Below the pieces are notes generated by a model. It was not told where the DNA came from and made no database searches. It saw nothing but the letters and a program-made list of their open reading frames with translations. The position numbers were made by a program, and so were the translations under genes. A stretch of DNA of 64,000 nt from Sabethes cyaneus (taxonomy: Eukaryota; Arthropoda; Insecta; Diptera; Culicidae). Shown here piece after piece: positions 44,841 through 57,061 of the stretch. The stretch spans positions 140,033,907 to 140,097,906 of the forward strand of contig NC_071353.1 in assembly GCF_943734655.1 (NCBI RefSeq), read 5' to 3'. Positions within the stretch are counted from its first letter, which is position 1. Each line of letters begins with the position of its first letter.

Positions 44841-47800
44841 ATTTCTTTAAAAGCTTTTACTGTAAAGGTCAAGCCACTTGCGTAGTCATGGTAGGGTACC
44901 CATAATTTTTAACGCAAAAGCGCAATAGTCACACTACAGAATATGTATCACATGAAATGTGTCAAAATAAAGCAAAATTAAAACGATAAAAACCTGGGTC
45001 GTTGTATTTCAATACATAATTATTCGGTTTTCAGCGGTTGGCCAAGGCCAACCTTTGCAATATGGCGCGACTTTGACAATATTTTGCAATGGCCACATTA
45101 AAAATAGTTCAATTGTACAATTGTACAATAAGTACAATTACCCGAAACTTGAGCAACAGCGGAGCAAATTCAAATTTCGGTAGTTTCTTTTTCTACGGAA
45201 TTGCTGATATGATATGGAATTGGGTTTATTTTTCAGGCGTTTGCTTTATCGTGTTTGAAATTGTCTGTTTTACTTAATCCCAATGTCCCTTTCATTGATG
45301 TATTTTTCAGATTTTTCCACTTCATCCACAGCATGGTTTCTCTTCTTCAATAGTATCTTTTCTAGGGCATAATTGTGTGGAAGGTTAGAAAAAGAAGGTT
45401 AGAAAAACCTTTAAATTCAATTGAAGTGAATAAATAATGCAAATAAATTTGATTAAATTGTTTTCGCGTTGCCATTTATTTACAGCTCGAAGCAAAAACC
45501 CCCTCGCTCTCTGTTTATCCACAATGTCACAAATTCAATAATGAATGTAAATAATTGATTCACCGTTGGCTAATCAACTGCAGCTGTTTAAATATTTATC
45601 CAGCATATTAATAATTTCTATTCCAATGTTATATTTGGGAACTGAGCGTTGCTGACAATAGCAGAAAAAAAAATTGCTGACGCCAGTGGCAGCAGATTTG
45701 CATAATAAAACGGTGCAAATGTTGTGTTAATAATCCGTACGCAAACGCGCCGGCCGCTCGCTGACGGATCATTATGTATGGGCACGCTTGGTCGCACGGT
45801 CGGTGGGAAATTTATTTCCCTCTCGATTCGGTAGCCAAACAAACGACCCTAATTGGATGCTGCTGTGCCGAGGGCTATCATATTCCAGTTGGAAATCCCT
45901 TTCCAACCCAGAGACCACCCCTTCTTAGTTTAACAAAACGTGCTCGAATTTCCCCCCCCCCCATCCTTGGATGGATGCGATGCGATGCGATGACCTGCTG
46001 TCACGGGAGCTGGCTTTAATGGAAGCATGACGACAACATAATCCTGCGTCTACTAGATCTAACAAACAGACAGACGGACCGACAGAACGGACAGACCAGA
46101 CAGAAAGATACGACGAAAAATAGGTTCGTGATTAAGCTCACGCCATTTGGACTTCATTTTTCACCGACTTCCACCGGCTTAGGTATACGTTTTACGTAGA
46201 TCTACGACTCGATGCGACGGAAAAGTAATGCCTTTGTCATTCACTTTCTCAGCTTCCACTCGGGCGGAGGTCAACAATAAGAAAACCTTGCTGCTATGCT
46301 ATTTGATACATTGAAAGCATTAATTTTTTACCATCGACCTTTGAAACTTCGTTCCAAAGTATAGAGTAGACGATGTCGTTTAGTTTATTTGTTTATTTTC
46401 ACCAGCGCACATTCTATGTTACGGATTGCAACGTAGAATTTGGGTGTTCCACAACCCCAAAAAGGTGAACAGAAAAAAATGGCAAAGATGGCCGCATCAC
46501 ACCGACATGTTCGAGCTCGATTAATCTCGTTCCAGACGAACAGTTCATTAATTTTGCGGCTTTAAATTTATTTCTGCGAACCTGCAACACCTGAGGGTAA
46601 ATTAATGCGATTCTTTTCGGAGCTCTGTTCTATTTGTGGCCTGTGTGTGTGTGTGTGTGCTGATGACGAGCGACAGGCGGCGGCAGCGGGAACTGTACCT
46701 TGGAATTTATCGACTGGCTCACCCGAGCCGTGAAACCACCGTCGCACCGTATCGTTCATCTCATGTATTATTGCCCCGAAGATCCTCGTCTAGGATGGAG
46801 AATTTATACTCTGGCTAGGCGAGGTAACTCGACTGAAATGTGCTTTATCGGATATCTAGCGGTGGAAATGGTTTGCCAAAATTACATAAATCTATTATTG
46901 ATAGATTGAAATGGATAGTACCCGGTGGGGTTGGTTATCACGTTGTGTGACAGCAAAATCTGGATAATATATTGTTTCAGTTGTTTTACCTGTTCTATGG
47001 TTGATTTCATTATGAGAGCAAGTAACTTCCTGTACTTTGTTGAAGCGTAAAAGAATAACCAAAATTACACAGTTTCAAAGTTTTCTCCTGTCGACAAGCG
47101 TGAATCACAATGTTGATTGTTGGTATACAAGGTTATTATTTTGTAACCTTAGCCACTTTAAATTGGAAATGCCAAAGTGGTGGTTCTGCAGTAGAAAGTT
47201 TTCTATATTCACCACTATTTATGCAGACATTGAAACAGTTCAGAAAGCAATTTTTCACAAAAACAATAAGTGCTGACCGAGTTTGGGATGCATGAACAAA
47301 GTTTCACTGTAGACGCATTCCTCCGAGGAGGAGGTGGAAATTAAGTACTTCCGTCCATGGTTCAGTGAGTGGAAAATTGGACTTCGTTTGTTCGCCCGAT
47401 GCCGAGGTACCTAGAAGGTACAGTGAGACTCGTTGATTAGAAGTAAATATTAAGCTTTGCCGGAGGAGTAGGAAAATAAAAGTTTTCTCCCCCTTCTGTT
47501 ACCAACCTGGCATGGCTCGGCATAAACTTTACAAAACGAAGGAATAACATTTTATGAACAAACTCGCGGAGCGAGCATCAAAAGGGTCGAAAAAAAACTT
47601 CAATTTAATAAGAAGCCGGTGGAGCACAGAGTTGGCTCTTAATTTGCCCAATTGAATCACTGCCGCCCGGTGAAATTAGCATGAAATTATCCTTTCAGGC
47701 TTTCAAAAGCCGAAACGAAATCGGAGAACAACTAACGAACTGAAGCAACTTTTTCAACTGAACAACCTGATTCGGTGAACTTTGGTTTGGGCTTTCAGTT

Positions 47801-48292
47801 GCTGCACAAACTTAATTTGGTTTTTGTGCTGGATTATAATGAAGGTGGGTGAAACTTTTCCCTGTGGAAACAATCTGACCTTGCACAATAAGAATCGAGT
47901 TTGTAATTATTTTTATTCATGATTTAGAATTGATGATCATTCTTGAAGGTCTTATTTATTAGTTAAAATTTATCGTTTAACTGAAAGCAGTTACATGCTT
48001 TCGTAATCCGATCTCAATCACTTCACGAGTAAGCACTCATACATTTTAGTTTGACTCACGTTCTGAGACACGAGCACGAATTATTTGCAAATTGATGAGT
48101 CCTGATCTATTTCCCATTTTACTAATTACAGTTCTCCCGAAGTGTTCGTAACAGAATAACAGATTATTTGGACTAGAAATAGTAATGAAATATGGTTGGA
48201 AAAAAGATGCTTCATTTTGTATACGTTCAACATTCCGTCCACCGTTCACCGTCCATCGTCTATGGTCCATGGACCTTCATCGTCCCTGGTCC
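44841..48292. other. Mostly unique non-coding DNA
   Basis: No gene is supported. A palindromic CAATTGTACAATTGTACAA lies at about 45110-45128, a GATGC/GATGCGATGC run at 45970-45990, ACAGACAGACGGACC-type repeats at 46050-46100 and a GT microsatellite at 46642-46659. The 46700-46909 open frame is uninterrupted for 69 codons but has no domain that I know. Confidence 0.5.
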
Positions 48293-50133
48293 TCCATCGT
48301 CAATCGTCCATCGTCCATCGACCATCGTCCATCGTCCACCATCCACCATCCATCGTCCATCGGCCATCGGCCATCGTCCATCGTCCATCGTCCATCGTCC
48401 ATCGTCCATCGTCCATCGTCCATCGTCCATCGTCCATCGCCCATCGTCCATCGTCCATCGTCCATCGTCCATCGTCCATCGTCCATCGTCCATCGTCCAT
48501 CGTCCATCGTCCATCGTCCATCGTCCATCGTCCATCGTCCATCGTCCATCGTCCATCGTCCATCGTCCATCGTCCATCGTCCATCGTCCATCGTCCATCG
48601 CCCATCGTCCATCGTCCATCGTCCATCGTCCATCGTCCATCGTCCATCGTCCATCGTCCATCGTCCATCGTCCATCGTCCATCGTCCATCGTCCATCGTC
48701 CATCGTCCATCGTCCATCGTCCATCGTCCATCGTCCATCGTCCATCGTCCATCGTCCATCGTCCATCGTCCATCGCCCATCGTCCATCGTCCATCGTCCA
48801 TCGTCCATCGTCCATCGTCCATCGTCCATCGTCCATCGTCCATCGTCCATCGTCCATCGTCCATCGTCCATCGTCCATCGTCCATCGTCCATCGTCCATC
48901 GTCCATCGTCCATCGTCCATCGTCCATCGTCCATCGTCCATCGCCCATCGTCCATCGTCCATCGTCCATCGTCCATCGTCCATCGTCCATCGTCCATCGT
49001 CCATCGTCCATCGTCCATCGTCCATCGTCCATCGTCCATCGTCCATCGTCCATCGTCCATCGTCCATCGTCCATCGTCCATCGTCCATCGTCCATCGTCC
49101 ATCGTCCATCGTCCATCGTCCATCGTCCATCGTCCATCGTCCATCGTCCATCGCCCATCGTCCATCGTCCATCGTCCATCGTCCATCGTCCATCGTCCAT
49201 CGTCCATCGTCCATCGTCCATCGTCCATCGTCCATCGTCCATCGTCCATCGTCCATCGTCCATCGTCCATCGTCCATCGTCCATCGTCCATCGTCCATCG
49301 TCCATCGTCCATCGTCCATCGTCCATCGTCCATCGTCCATCGTCCATCGTCCATCGTCCATCGTCCATCGTCCATCGTCCATCGTCCATCGCCCATCGTC
49401 CATCGTCCATCGTCCATCGTCCATCGTCCATCGTCCATCGTCCATCGTCCATCGTCCATCGTCCATCGTCCATCGTCCATCGTCCATCGTCCATCGTCCA
49501 TCGTCCATCGTCCATCGTCCATCGTCCATCGTCCATCGTCCATCGTCCATCGTCCATCGTCCATCGTCCATCGTCCATCGTCCATCGTCCATCGTCCATC
49601 GTCCATCGTCCATCGTCCATCGTCCATCGTCCATCGTCCATCGTCCATCGTCCATCGTCCATCGCCCATCGTCCATCGTCCATCGTCCATCGTCCATCGT
49701 CCATCGTCCATCGTCCATCGTCCATCGTCCATCGTCCATCGTCCATCGTCCATCGTCCATCGTCCATCGTCCATCGTCCATCGTCCATCGTCCATCGTCC
49801 ATCGTCCATCGTCCATCGTCCATCGTCCATCGTCCATCGTCCATCGTCCATCGTCCATCGTCCATCGTCCATCGTCCATCGTCCATCGTCCATCGTCCAT
49901 CGTCCATCGTCCATCGTCCATCGTCCATCGTCCATCGTCCATCGTCCATCGTCCATCGTCCATCGCCCATCGTCCATCGTCCATCGTCCATCGTCCATCG
50001 TCCATCGTCCATCGTCCATCGTCCATCGTCCATCGTCCATCGTCCATCGTCCATCGTCCATCGTCCATCGTCCATCGTCCATCGTCCATCGTCCATCGTC
50101 CATCGTCCATCGTCCATCGTCCACCATCCACCG
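48293..50133. repeat. Heptanucleotide array (TCCATCG), 263 units
   Basis: The 1841 bp are 263 uninterrupted copies of TCCATCG in one register, by hand count. Units at both edges carry variants (TCCACCA, GCCATCG, ACCATCG). The interior is nearly perfect except for eight units reading CCCATCG, at 48440, 48601, 48776, 48944, 49154, 49392, 49665 and 49966. Neither strand of the unit creates a stop codon, so all six frames stay open for over 600 codons (SSIVHRP repeats on +, MDDGRWT repeats on -); these are not genes. Imperfect units extend left to about 48235. Confidence 0.97.
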
Positions 50134-50264
50134 TCTGCAAATAACCCAATATTTGAAGTCGGGGACGTAAAAGTCAAATGCATTATTGACGGCATCGTCT
50201 ATTCAGTGTTTACAGTATTTTGCTTAAAGATGGCGGTTTCTTAGGGTTGTTTATACGAATAAAA

Positions 50265-50520
50265 AATGTAAGTAATGAAAAGTGAATAAAGAGTAGTGAG
50301 TAATGAGAAATGAGTAATGAAATGTGAAAAGACACAACATTGAGAAGCGAGAAGTGAGAAGTGAAAAGTGAGAATTAAGAAGTGAGATGTGGAAAAAGAG
50401 AAGTGAGTAATGACAAGTGAGAGATAGGAAGTGATAAATGAAATACGAGACGTGAGATGTTGGTAGTAAAAATGAAAAGTGAGTAGTGAGGAGCGAATAG
50501 TGCAATGTAACAAGTAACAT
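50265..50520. repeat. 7-bp satellite, GAGTAAT/GAGAAGT type
   Basis: Degenerate heptamers such as GAGTAAT, GAGAAAT and GAGAAGT fill this stretch. It belongs to the GAGTAGT satellite type seen at 19380 and 21240 and starts 130 bp after the other heptamer array. Confidence 0.85.
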
Positions 50521-50669
50521 GCGTCAAAACAGAATAACGGTTGTTATTGGTTCAGATCTCTTTGGGATTTTAGATCTTTCTGTGCATGCGTGATGTTTTT
50601 CGCAAATCTGCATGTTTTTGAATATGCTCGTGTGTGAATCCAGTCCAGACTCGTAAAAACACGCACCGC

Positions 50670-52008
50670 GCAGTAGTCTAAAAGGGCGGAAAGTGGAAAT
50701 TTTTTCCTAGTGTCTTTTGTTTTTATTTGATCATGTATGGTCTTCAGCACTTTTATTCGTATAAATATCTCCCTTAATCTAAAGCTGCCAAAAATTAGCA
50801 ATCGCTTACTATAATGAAAATAAAAAAATAACTTTTTTGTTAAGAAATATAGACATAGTTTCTTAGGCAAAGTTGTAAATAATGTAAAAACAAGCAACTT
50901 TGCTGAAGAAATGAAATTTCTATCTTTATCGAGTGTTGAGCATATTCTTTAAAACTTCTTTAAAAATTGGGTTTTCATATTAAGCTTTTCTTAGTTGCAC
51001 TTTACAAGAATACAATGTTCGAAGCAATTATCGTTTTTGCGTCGTGAAGTTAAGGAAAAATACAGCTAAAAAAAATTGTAAGGAAAGGTCCTAGAGATTT
51101 TCAACCTTCCGCAAAAACATGTGTATTGAGTCCTTCAATAATCACCTAGAACCATATACTCTTGCAAAATGCAACCAACATAAGCTAAGTATGAAAAACT
51201 AATTTTTAAAGAATTTCTAAGGAAAATGCTCCATGGCTCTGCACTCGATAGAGATAGAAATATCATTTCTTTTGCAAAGTTGTTTGCCTGTATATTTTCT
51301 ATAACTTTGCCGAAGAAACCATGTGTCTATCTACTAACACAAAAGAATGCACATGTATCGAGCCTATAGCAAACGCGAAACAGATAAAACGCATGCTTGC
51401 CGTACTCTCATTTGGGTGATTGGAGACAAGCGGAACCCATACAAGTTTATAGTACTCAACTTAAGCTTTAAGATGAAGTGCTGATTTCATTAATCCGCTT
51501 GCCCCATTTTACCCCGTGGGCTCGTGAAGCTATGGAATTTTATACCTTGAATATGCGATAACTTAGCAAGTAAGCGTCCAAGAGACTTGCGGTCTTCTAC
51601 AAAAACGTGTATTTTGAGTGCTTCGATAAATGCCTAGAACATTGTATTCATGTAAAATGCAACTAAGAAAAACTAAGTATGAAAACCCAATTTTTAAAGA
51701 AGTTTTAAAGAATATAGCACCTATAGTTCAGCACTCGATAAAGATAGAAATTTTGTTTCTTCATCAAAATTGCTTGTTTTTACATTATTTACAAAATTGC
51801 CGAAGAAACTATGTCTATATTTCCTAACACAAAAAAGTTATTTTTTTTATTTTCATTATAGTAAGCGATGACTAACTTTTGACAGTTTAGTTTTAGCGTA
51901 TAGAGGGGATATTCATACGAACAAAAGTGCTGAAGACCATAAATGAGAAAATGAAAGGAAAAGAAACTAGGAAATAAGTTCCGCTTTTTGCCCTTTTGGA
52001 CCACTGTG
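50670..52008. mobile_element. 1.34-kb inverted-repeat element with three related modules
   Basis: The left arm (50670-51020) and the complement of the right arm (about 51630-52008) match over about 350 bp, sharing TGGTCTTCAGCACTTTTR, ATCGCTTACTATAATGAAAA, AGACATAGTTTCTT and CTATCTTTATCGAGTG. A third module in + orientation at about 51090-51350 resembles the right arm (TGCAACYAA, AAACTAA, CACTCGATAGAGATAGAAAT, GCCGAAGAAACCATG). No transposase-like open frame exists. Confidence 0.75.
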
Positions 52009-53219
52009 CACCGCCCTACGTGCTGTGCTAAAATGTTCTGCTCCATTTATAGCTAATACCTCTCTTGAATTCAGTGTATTTTGCCGTCTCGCTACTGAAA
52101 CGCATATGACACATTTTTCTTTGTATGGTTCATAACTATTAAGTTGTTACCGTATCGCACCGTTTACTAAGTTTACGAACGACACTGCGCCAGCCTATCG
52201 GGCCATACTGAACTAGAGTACGGAGCCTGAATACAAAGCCTGAGTGTTGAGCCCGAGTTTTGTAGCAGCTCAGTTACGTTCACAATATATGACTGCTTAA
52301 GATAGAAGACAAAGAAAACCGAAATCACGCAACGTTTGCTGGCACCGTGCTCAACGGTACCGAGCCGAAGCCTAAGCACGTCGTTCTGGTTCTGTGTTTC
52401 TCAGGTAGCGACCCAACATATATCAAAAGCACCCGGTGCGGTGCATACATGAATCGGTACGAACCGTGCAGCTCCAAGCGGTGCTTTTAACAAGTCCGGT
52501 CAACTACGACAGTTTCATATACTTGAAAATGTCTGCCACTGTTTGTGGTCCGTGTAATCGACCATCTCAGATTTGATCTAAATTTGGTTGTTCGTTTTAA
52601 ATCAGGGCGTGAAACATTAAAACTTGAAACACAGCCTAGCGCAGTAAAAGATCGAATATCGGTTAAGTATTGACGCGCTCGTGACCAACGTAACAAAGTG
52701 CTTTGCATCTGACAGAACACAATGATAAATTTTCGTGAACATATTTGAGCATTTTGTTTTAAGCTTTTGAAATCCCAGACATTAATTACGCGTGTTGAAA
52801 ACGTAAGCTATTCCAGACAAAATTATACAACGGACAAGAAAGTTTTATGTACCTGTATTTTAAATTTAAACTAAAAAGTCTTCTAACATTCCGAAATGGC
52901 CTTAAAATTTGTGTCGAAATTGCCAAAAAACGGCTCTGAAAGGACGCAAAGCTATCAAATATGGTTCGAAATATAATTGAAATCACTGTAAAATACCTCT
53001 GACCTCCCAAATCTTATTCAAACTGCCTAATGGACGCTTCTAAGGAGCGTAAATGAATAAATCCCACGTTATAATAAACCTAGAAATAGTGGATCGCTAC
53101 GGGGGGCTGCCCCCTGCAGTGACAGTGAATCATCTAATGTTACTATTGAGTTTTTGGAGGTCTTGTTATTGACTAATGTTTTATGAAAGAATCTAAAATT
53201 TCTCGAGTCCTACAAGTTT
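52009..53219. other. Non-coding DNA
   Basis: A short inverted repeat AAAAGCACC (about 52425) and GGTGCTTTT (about 52480) brackets a GC-rich stretch. No gene is recognisable. Confidence 0.45.
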
Positions 53220-53852
53220 TTGAGTTATGCAAAAATTTCTGTTTTAATTGTATGAGAGTCCTAATACCGTGGACCCCCGTTCGTTTGACCATTTTTAATC
53301 TGAACACTTTTTAATTTGAACCCCGTTGGTTTGCACGACGTGCAAATTAAAAATTTCATTTGCATGGGAACGACCCTTCTTATAAGTGGGGGGGAGGGTC
53401 ATAATTCCCCTAATAAAGAGGGGAGAGGTCTCACTGCTCCATAGAAAAAATAATTTCCTTCCCAAAACATCCACATGCCAAAGTTGGTTCCATTTGGCTT
53501 GATTAGTTCTAGAATTATGAGCAAATTTATATTTCATTTGTATCGGAGCCCCCCCTCTTAAAGTGTGGAAGGGTCCTATTTCACCATAGAAAAAAATCTT
53601 GCTTCCAAAAACCTCCACATGCCGATTTTGGTTCCATTTGCTTGATTAGTTTTCGAGTTATGCAGAAATGTGTATTTCATTTGTATGAGAGCCCCCCCCT
53701 CTTAGTCCCCATCATGAGAACCTTTTCCGGCCGCAGAAAACCCTACATGCAAATTTTCACGCCGATCGGTTCAGTAGTTTTCGATTCTATAAGGAACATA
53801 CGGACAGAGAGACAGACAGACAGACAGAAATCCATTTTTATAGGTATAGATT
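53220..53852 (+). repeat. Dispersed tandem repeat D, another copy
   Basis: Units of about 145 bp carry CATGCCAAAGTTGGTTCCAT (53475) and CATGCCGATTTTGGTTCC (53620). The block ends with CGATCGGTTCAGTAGTTTTC and an ACAGACAGAAATCC segment closing in TATAGGTATAGATT, as at 13141-15606. An unrelated stretch near 53270-53340 (ACCGTGGACCCCCGTTCG) may be a piece of another repeat. Confidence 0.75.
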
Positions 53853-53954
53853 ACACTATACCAAGAGAATGCGAGTCAAAACACACTCGTAGGTAGGTAA
53901 AAAGCCATTATAAAACTGGTAATAAAGCAACCTTATTGTGGTAATAACCACGAT

Positions 53955-54085
53955 AAAACTAGTTGGATGCACCACGTCTCTTATAAACTTATCATAAGTG
54001 TGTCGTAGCGCATCAATCAAAATTGATCTTATCGCCGTTGCTTATCAAATCGCGAGAAATCTGTTAGTAACCCGGTAACACCCAG
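53955..54085 (+). repeat. Dispersed repeat R, copy 2
   Basis: AAAACTAGTTGGATGCACCA followed by a CTCTTATAAACTTATCATAAGTG-like segment matches 21010-21060, and similarity continues to the AAATCTGTTAG segment. Confidence 0.65.
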
Positions 54086-54220
54086 ACCAAACAGATTTAT
54101 TGCTGCTATTATGTAGAATAGTAACGTTCAACACCAAAATCATTTTTTTATGTGAGACCATATTCACATATTCCAGTATTTTTTAATGGTGCGTTAATTT
54201 TAACCATCTATCATACACTA

Positions 54221-54945
54221 GAATCTCTTTTTACGTCCATTCATTTTACGTGATTTCCCGAAAAAAAAACCATGACACGAAGATTAAATATATGGTAACA
54301 GTAGGATACAAGATATAGTAAAAACCGTAAAATTTATCGTCCGAAAAGATAACCAAATTATCAAACTTATTGTTGTTCACCATAACTTTCATGGTTTTCA
54401 GAGATTCTACCATAAAAATGACAGGTTGTTAAGTATCTTAACAATAAAAAAATCTAGTTTTTCGCGAACAAAAATTTTCACTTACAGTAAAAGTTATCGT
54501 CCTTTTATGGTAATTTTTTAGGCGAAAAAAACAAAATATAATTAAAAAAGGCAGTAAATTTATGATGAAATATAGCCAATTCTATAGCATAAAATAAGAA
54601 ACAAAAATATTAATAAAATTCGATTTTGAGGCATACCATAAGTTTCAATGTTCACAATAAAAATTGTCGTAGATGCATTGTTTCTACTACAAAATTTAAT
54701 GTAAATTTTTGTTCGGGTTCGTTTTACGTCACCTTGGTTACGTCCGAAATTTGAATTAACGTCGTCAAAAATCATTAGGTAGTTTTAGAAAATTCGAAAT
54801 AACGTCTTTTCTTTTTACGTCCAAAATTCGAATTAACGTCCACTTTTTTACGTCCAAAATTTGAATTAACGTCCTTTCGTTCAACGTCCAAACTTTGAAT
54901 TAACGTCCTCTTTTTTACGGCCGATTTTTTTACGTCCTCTCAATA
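54221..54945. repeat. Repeat with TACGTCC tandem units
   Basis: At 54715-54945 units of about 34 bp around TTTTTACGTCCAAAATT and GAATTAACGTCC occur about five times. The same TTTTTACGTCC word appears once at 54229, which may mark the other edge of an element. The middle is AT-rich and non-coding. Confidence 0.65.
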
Positions 54946-55609
54946 GTGGCTGTGAAACGAGACTTGAGCGTATTCAATTCGTATTCAATATTCACGTATT
55001 CGAGCGTATTCAATATTCACGATAAAATTTAATGCACATATGCGGCAAACGAACTAACATTGCTCAAAATTTATTATTTATTCTATGGGATTTTTTATTA
55101 TGGTCGCTATAAGCCAAATCGATCAGAATGATCTGAGAGTAAAACTTTTTTGCTCCCGGATGTACTTTCAATTGTCAACTTGAGCTGGCGAATTGATTTA
55201 GCTTTTACCAGAGTGAAAAGCGAAAAGCTTTATTAAATTATGGCGGTGGCTGTCAAGCAGCAAAAGCTCAACTGGTTATTGCTGCTTTCAGCAGAACGTG
55301 ATCCGACTACTTGAGCTTATAATCCGATTCTGGCGGTTATCGGTTATGAAAACATTCTGAGGAGTAGGCCACTTGTTCCGAAGGCCGTTTTATAGCGGTC
55401 ATCAGAAAGTTTTGGTGGAGCTCACAGTTGTATAAGCGATTTTATGAAATTGGTCATCAAAACCACTATAGGAACGTAATAAAACTTAGAAATGTTACTT
55501 GGGGAGTCTCTCGTTCTGTTCTACTTCAAATGTAAAATGTAAATGTAAAAAAGTCCTTGGGCATGTTATTAACAATTGATTAATTAATCTCTCTCTCTCT
55601 CTACAATTT
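54946..55609. other. Non-coding DNA
   Basis: It contains a short tandem CGTATTCAATATTCACG motif at about 54968-55022. Nothing else is recognisable. Confidence 0.45.
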
Positions 55610-55970
55610 CCTATAGTAAGCTGTGTCAAAAACTTTCGTTGCAATTCAATTTTAGTGGGTCTGCGGTAAGACTTATTCAATCTTACAATCTTATGTAAAT
55701 CGTAAACAATTTGTTTTTTAAAATGGAACGTCAAATTTCTTACAAGACACGTCAGGAGTGCCACAGGGATCGGTTCTCGGCCCAATTTTGTTTAGTATTT
55801 ATATCAATGAACTGCCAGGAATCTTAAAACATTGTTCTGTGCATACGATGTGCTGATGATGTGCAGCTATATAGAAACTGCAATAGTTCGGATGTCGACT
55901 CAGTGTGTAGAATCATAAATGATCTAATATTTATAAAAAATTGGGCAGCTTCAAATTCTTTAAAACTTAA

Positions 55971-56275
55971 AGCGGGGTACGCTGCTGAAAAGTAATGGGT
56001 AAAAAGATAGGACAGGAAATGCTCAAGAAATCGATTTCATTTACGATTTCTTAAGCAGTACGCACTTCATAAGAAATATTATTTCACGTTCAGATGGCGC
56101 AGTTTTACATGCAGGTGAATTAAAACGTCACTTTTCCGTACGGAATAATATCCGGCGCAATTATTACCACAAGAAAAAATGACAGGTGGTTGCTTGCATT
56201 GGAGTTGTCAAAATTTCTTCGATAAATAGCAAGATTTTTTCTTGAGCTGTTTTCTTTTCAGCAGCGTACCCCGCT
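55971..56275. mobile_element. 305-bp MITE with perfect 22-bp inverted ends and TAA target site
   Basis: The left end AGCGGGGTACGCTGCTGAAA and the complement of the right end are identical for 22 bases. TAA flanks both ends (55968-55970 and 56276-56278). Removing the element and one TAA restores the LINE frame exactly (LKL joined to NAQ). The 3-bp TAA duplication fits PIF/Harbinger-type elements. Confidence 0.9.
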
Positions 56276-56727
56276 TAATGCACAAAAATCACAGGCACTG
56301 TTGATAACACGTGGTAGTAATGTTAAGCTTTTAAACTTAAATATCGGAGCTGACACTATACGTTCTGTCGACAAAGCCACTAGGTTTGATTTCATTATTC
56401 AAAATGATTTCCAATAGGATAGATAAGGATTGTCCCAATGCGGAAAGGTTTATCAAACTCTAAGGTGCTTCCAATTGAACGGGTCGATTCTAACCGAAGA
56501 AATCAAACTGAAAATGTTCAAGAGCTACATTTTACCATATTTCATATCGTGTGACTTTCTCTTGCTTTCTGTTAATATGCAAACTTTAGATGGACTAAGG
56601 ATAGCTCTTAGTGCTTGTGTTCGTTTTGTTTTTAATATTGCCCGTTTAGATAGTATTTCGCATTTGCAAAACAAACTAGTAGGTTATTCTTTCTCTAATT
56701 TTATTAAAGTTCGTTCTTGCCTGTTAC

Positions 56728-57014
56728 CACAGAACAGAAGTGGAAGTAGAAATCCAAACACGTACATGCTACTTTCTACAGATACTAGCGAACCTGGCGG
56801 TAGCGAGTCACTTTTTCCCACGAAAACATACGAACGCTTACGAATGCACAAGAAAGCATATGAAAGCTGCTATGTGATAGGTAGCGAGCGTTCTGCTTAT
56901 ATTGCTGTTATTCGCTTCTGTGTGATAACCTTTCCAAAAGAAAAATAAAAGCAAAAAAGACTCCGTTACCAGTTTTGATCGCCGAATCGTTCGGTCTCCC
57001 ACTTCTGTTCTGTG
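56728..57014. mobile_element. 287-bp MITE with 16-bp inverted ends
   Basis: The left end CACAGAACAGAAGTGG (56728-56743) is perfectly complementary to the right end (56999-57014). LINE sequence lies on both sides (RSCL before, TKCPAYL after). The flanks share only AC, so the target duplication is uncertain. The interior keeps an open frame continuous with the LINE by chance, but it resembles no protein. Confidence 0.75.
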
Positions 57015-57061
57015 ACCAAATGCCCTGCATATCTACATAAAAAACTGATACCATTTCAAAG

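Larger units (their letters stand above)
55610..57061 (+). mobile_element. LINE reverse-transcriptase fragment split by two MITEs
   Basis: Pieces in order: SLQFNFSGSAVRLIQSY (about 55640), SNFLQDTSGVPQGSVLGPIL and FSIYINELPGIL (about 55735-55830), a CADDVQLY catalytic box (about 55855), IKNWAASNSLKL (about 55940). After the first insertion come NAQKSQALLITRG, FKSYILPYFISCDFL and LQNKLVGYSFSNFIKVRSCL (to 56725). After the second insertion comes TKCPAYLHKKLIPF (57016-57060). This is the order of a Jockey/CR1/I-like reverse transcriptase and C-terminal region. Small frameshifts are present. It is dead and 5'-truncated, and a SINE cuts it off at 57062. Confidence 0.85.

Noticed and set aside
46700..46909. 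69-codon frame with a WLTRAVKPPSHRIVHLMYYC segment
   Set aside because: No recognisable domain, no splice context, and it overlaps another open frame of similar length.
48185..50244. Six overlapping open frames of 616-682 codons
   Set aside because: They arise because the 7-bp unit TCCATCG lacks stops in every frame; identical heptapeptide repeats in all frames show no protein selection.
56430..56948. 172-codon open frame as a single protein
   Set aside because: The first half is LINE sequence and the second half is the inside of a MITE; the frame is continuous only by chance.
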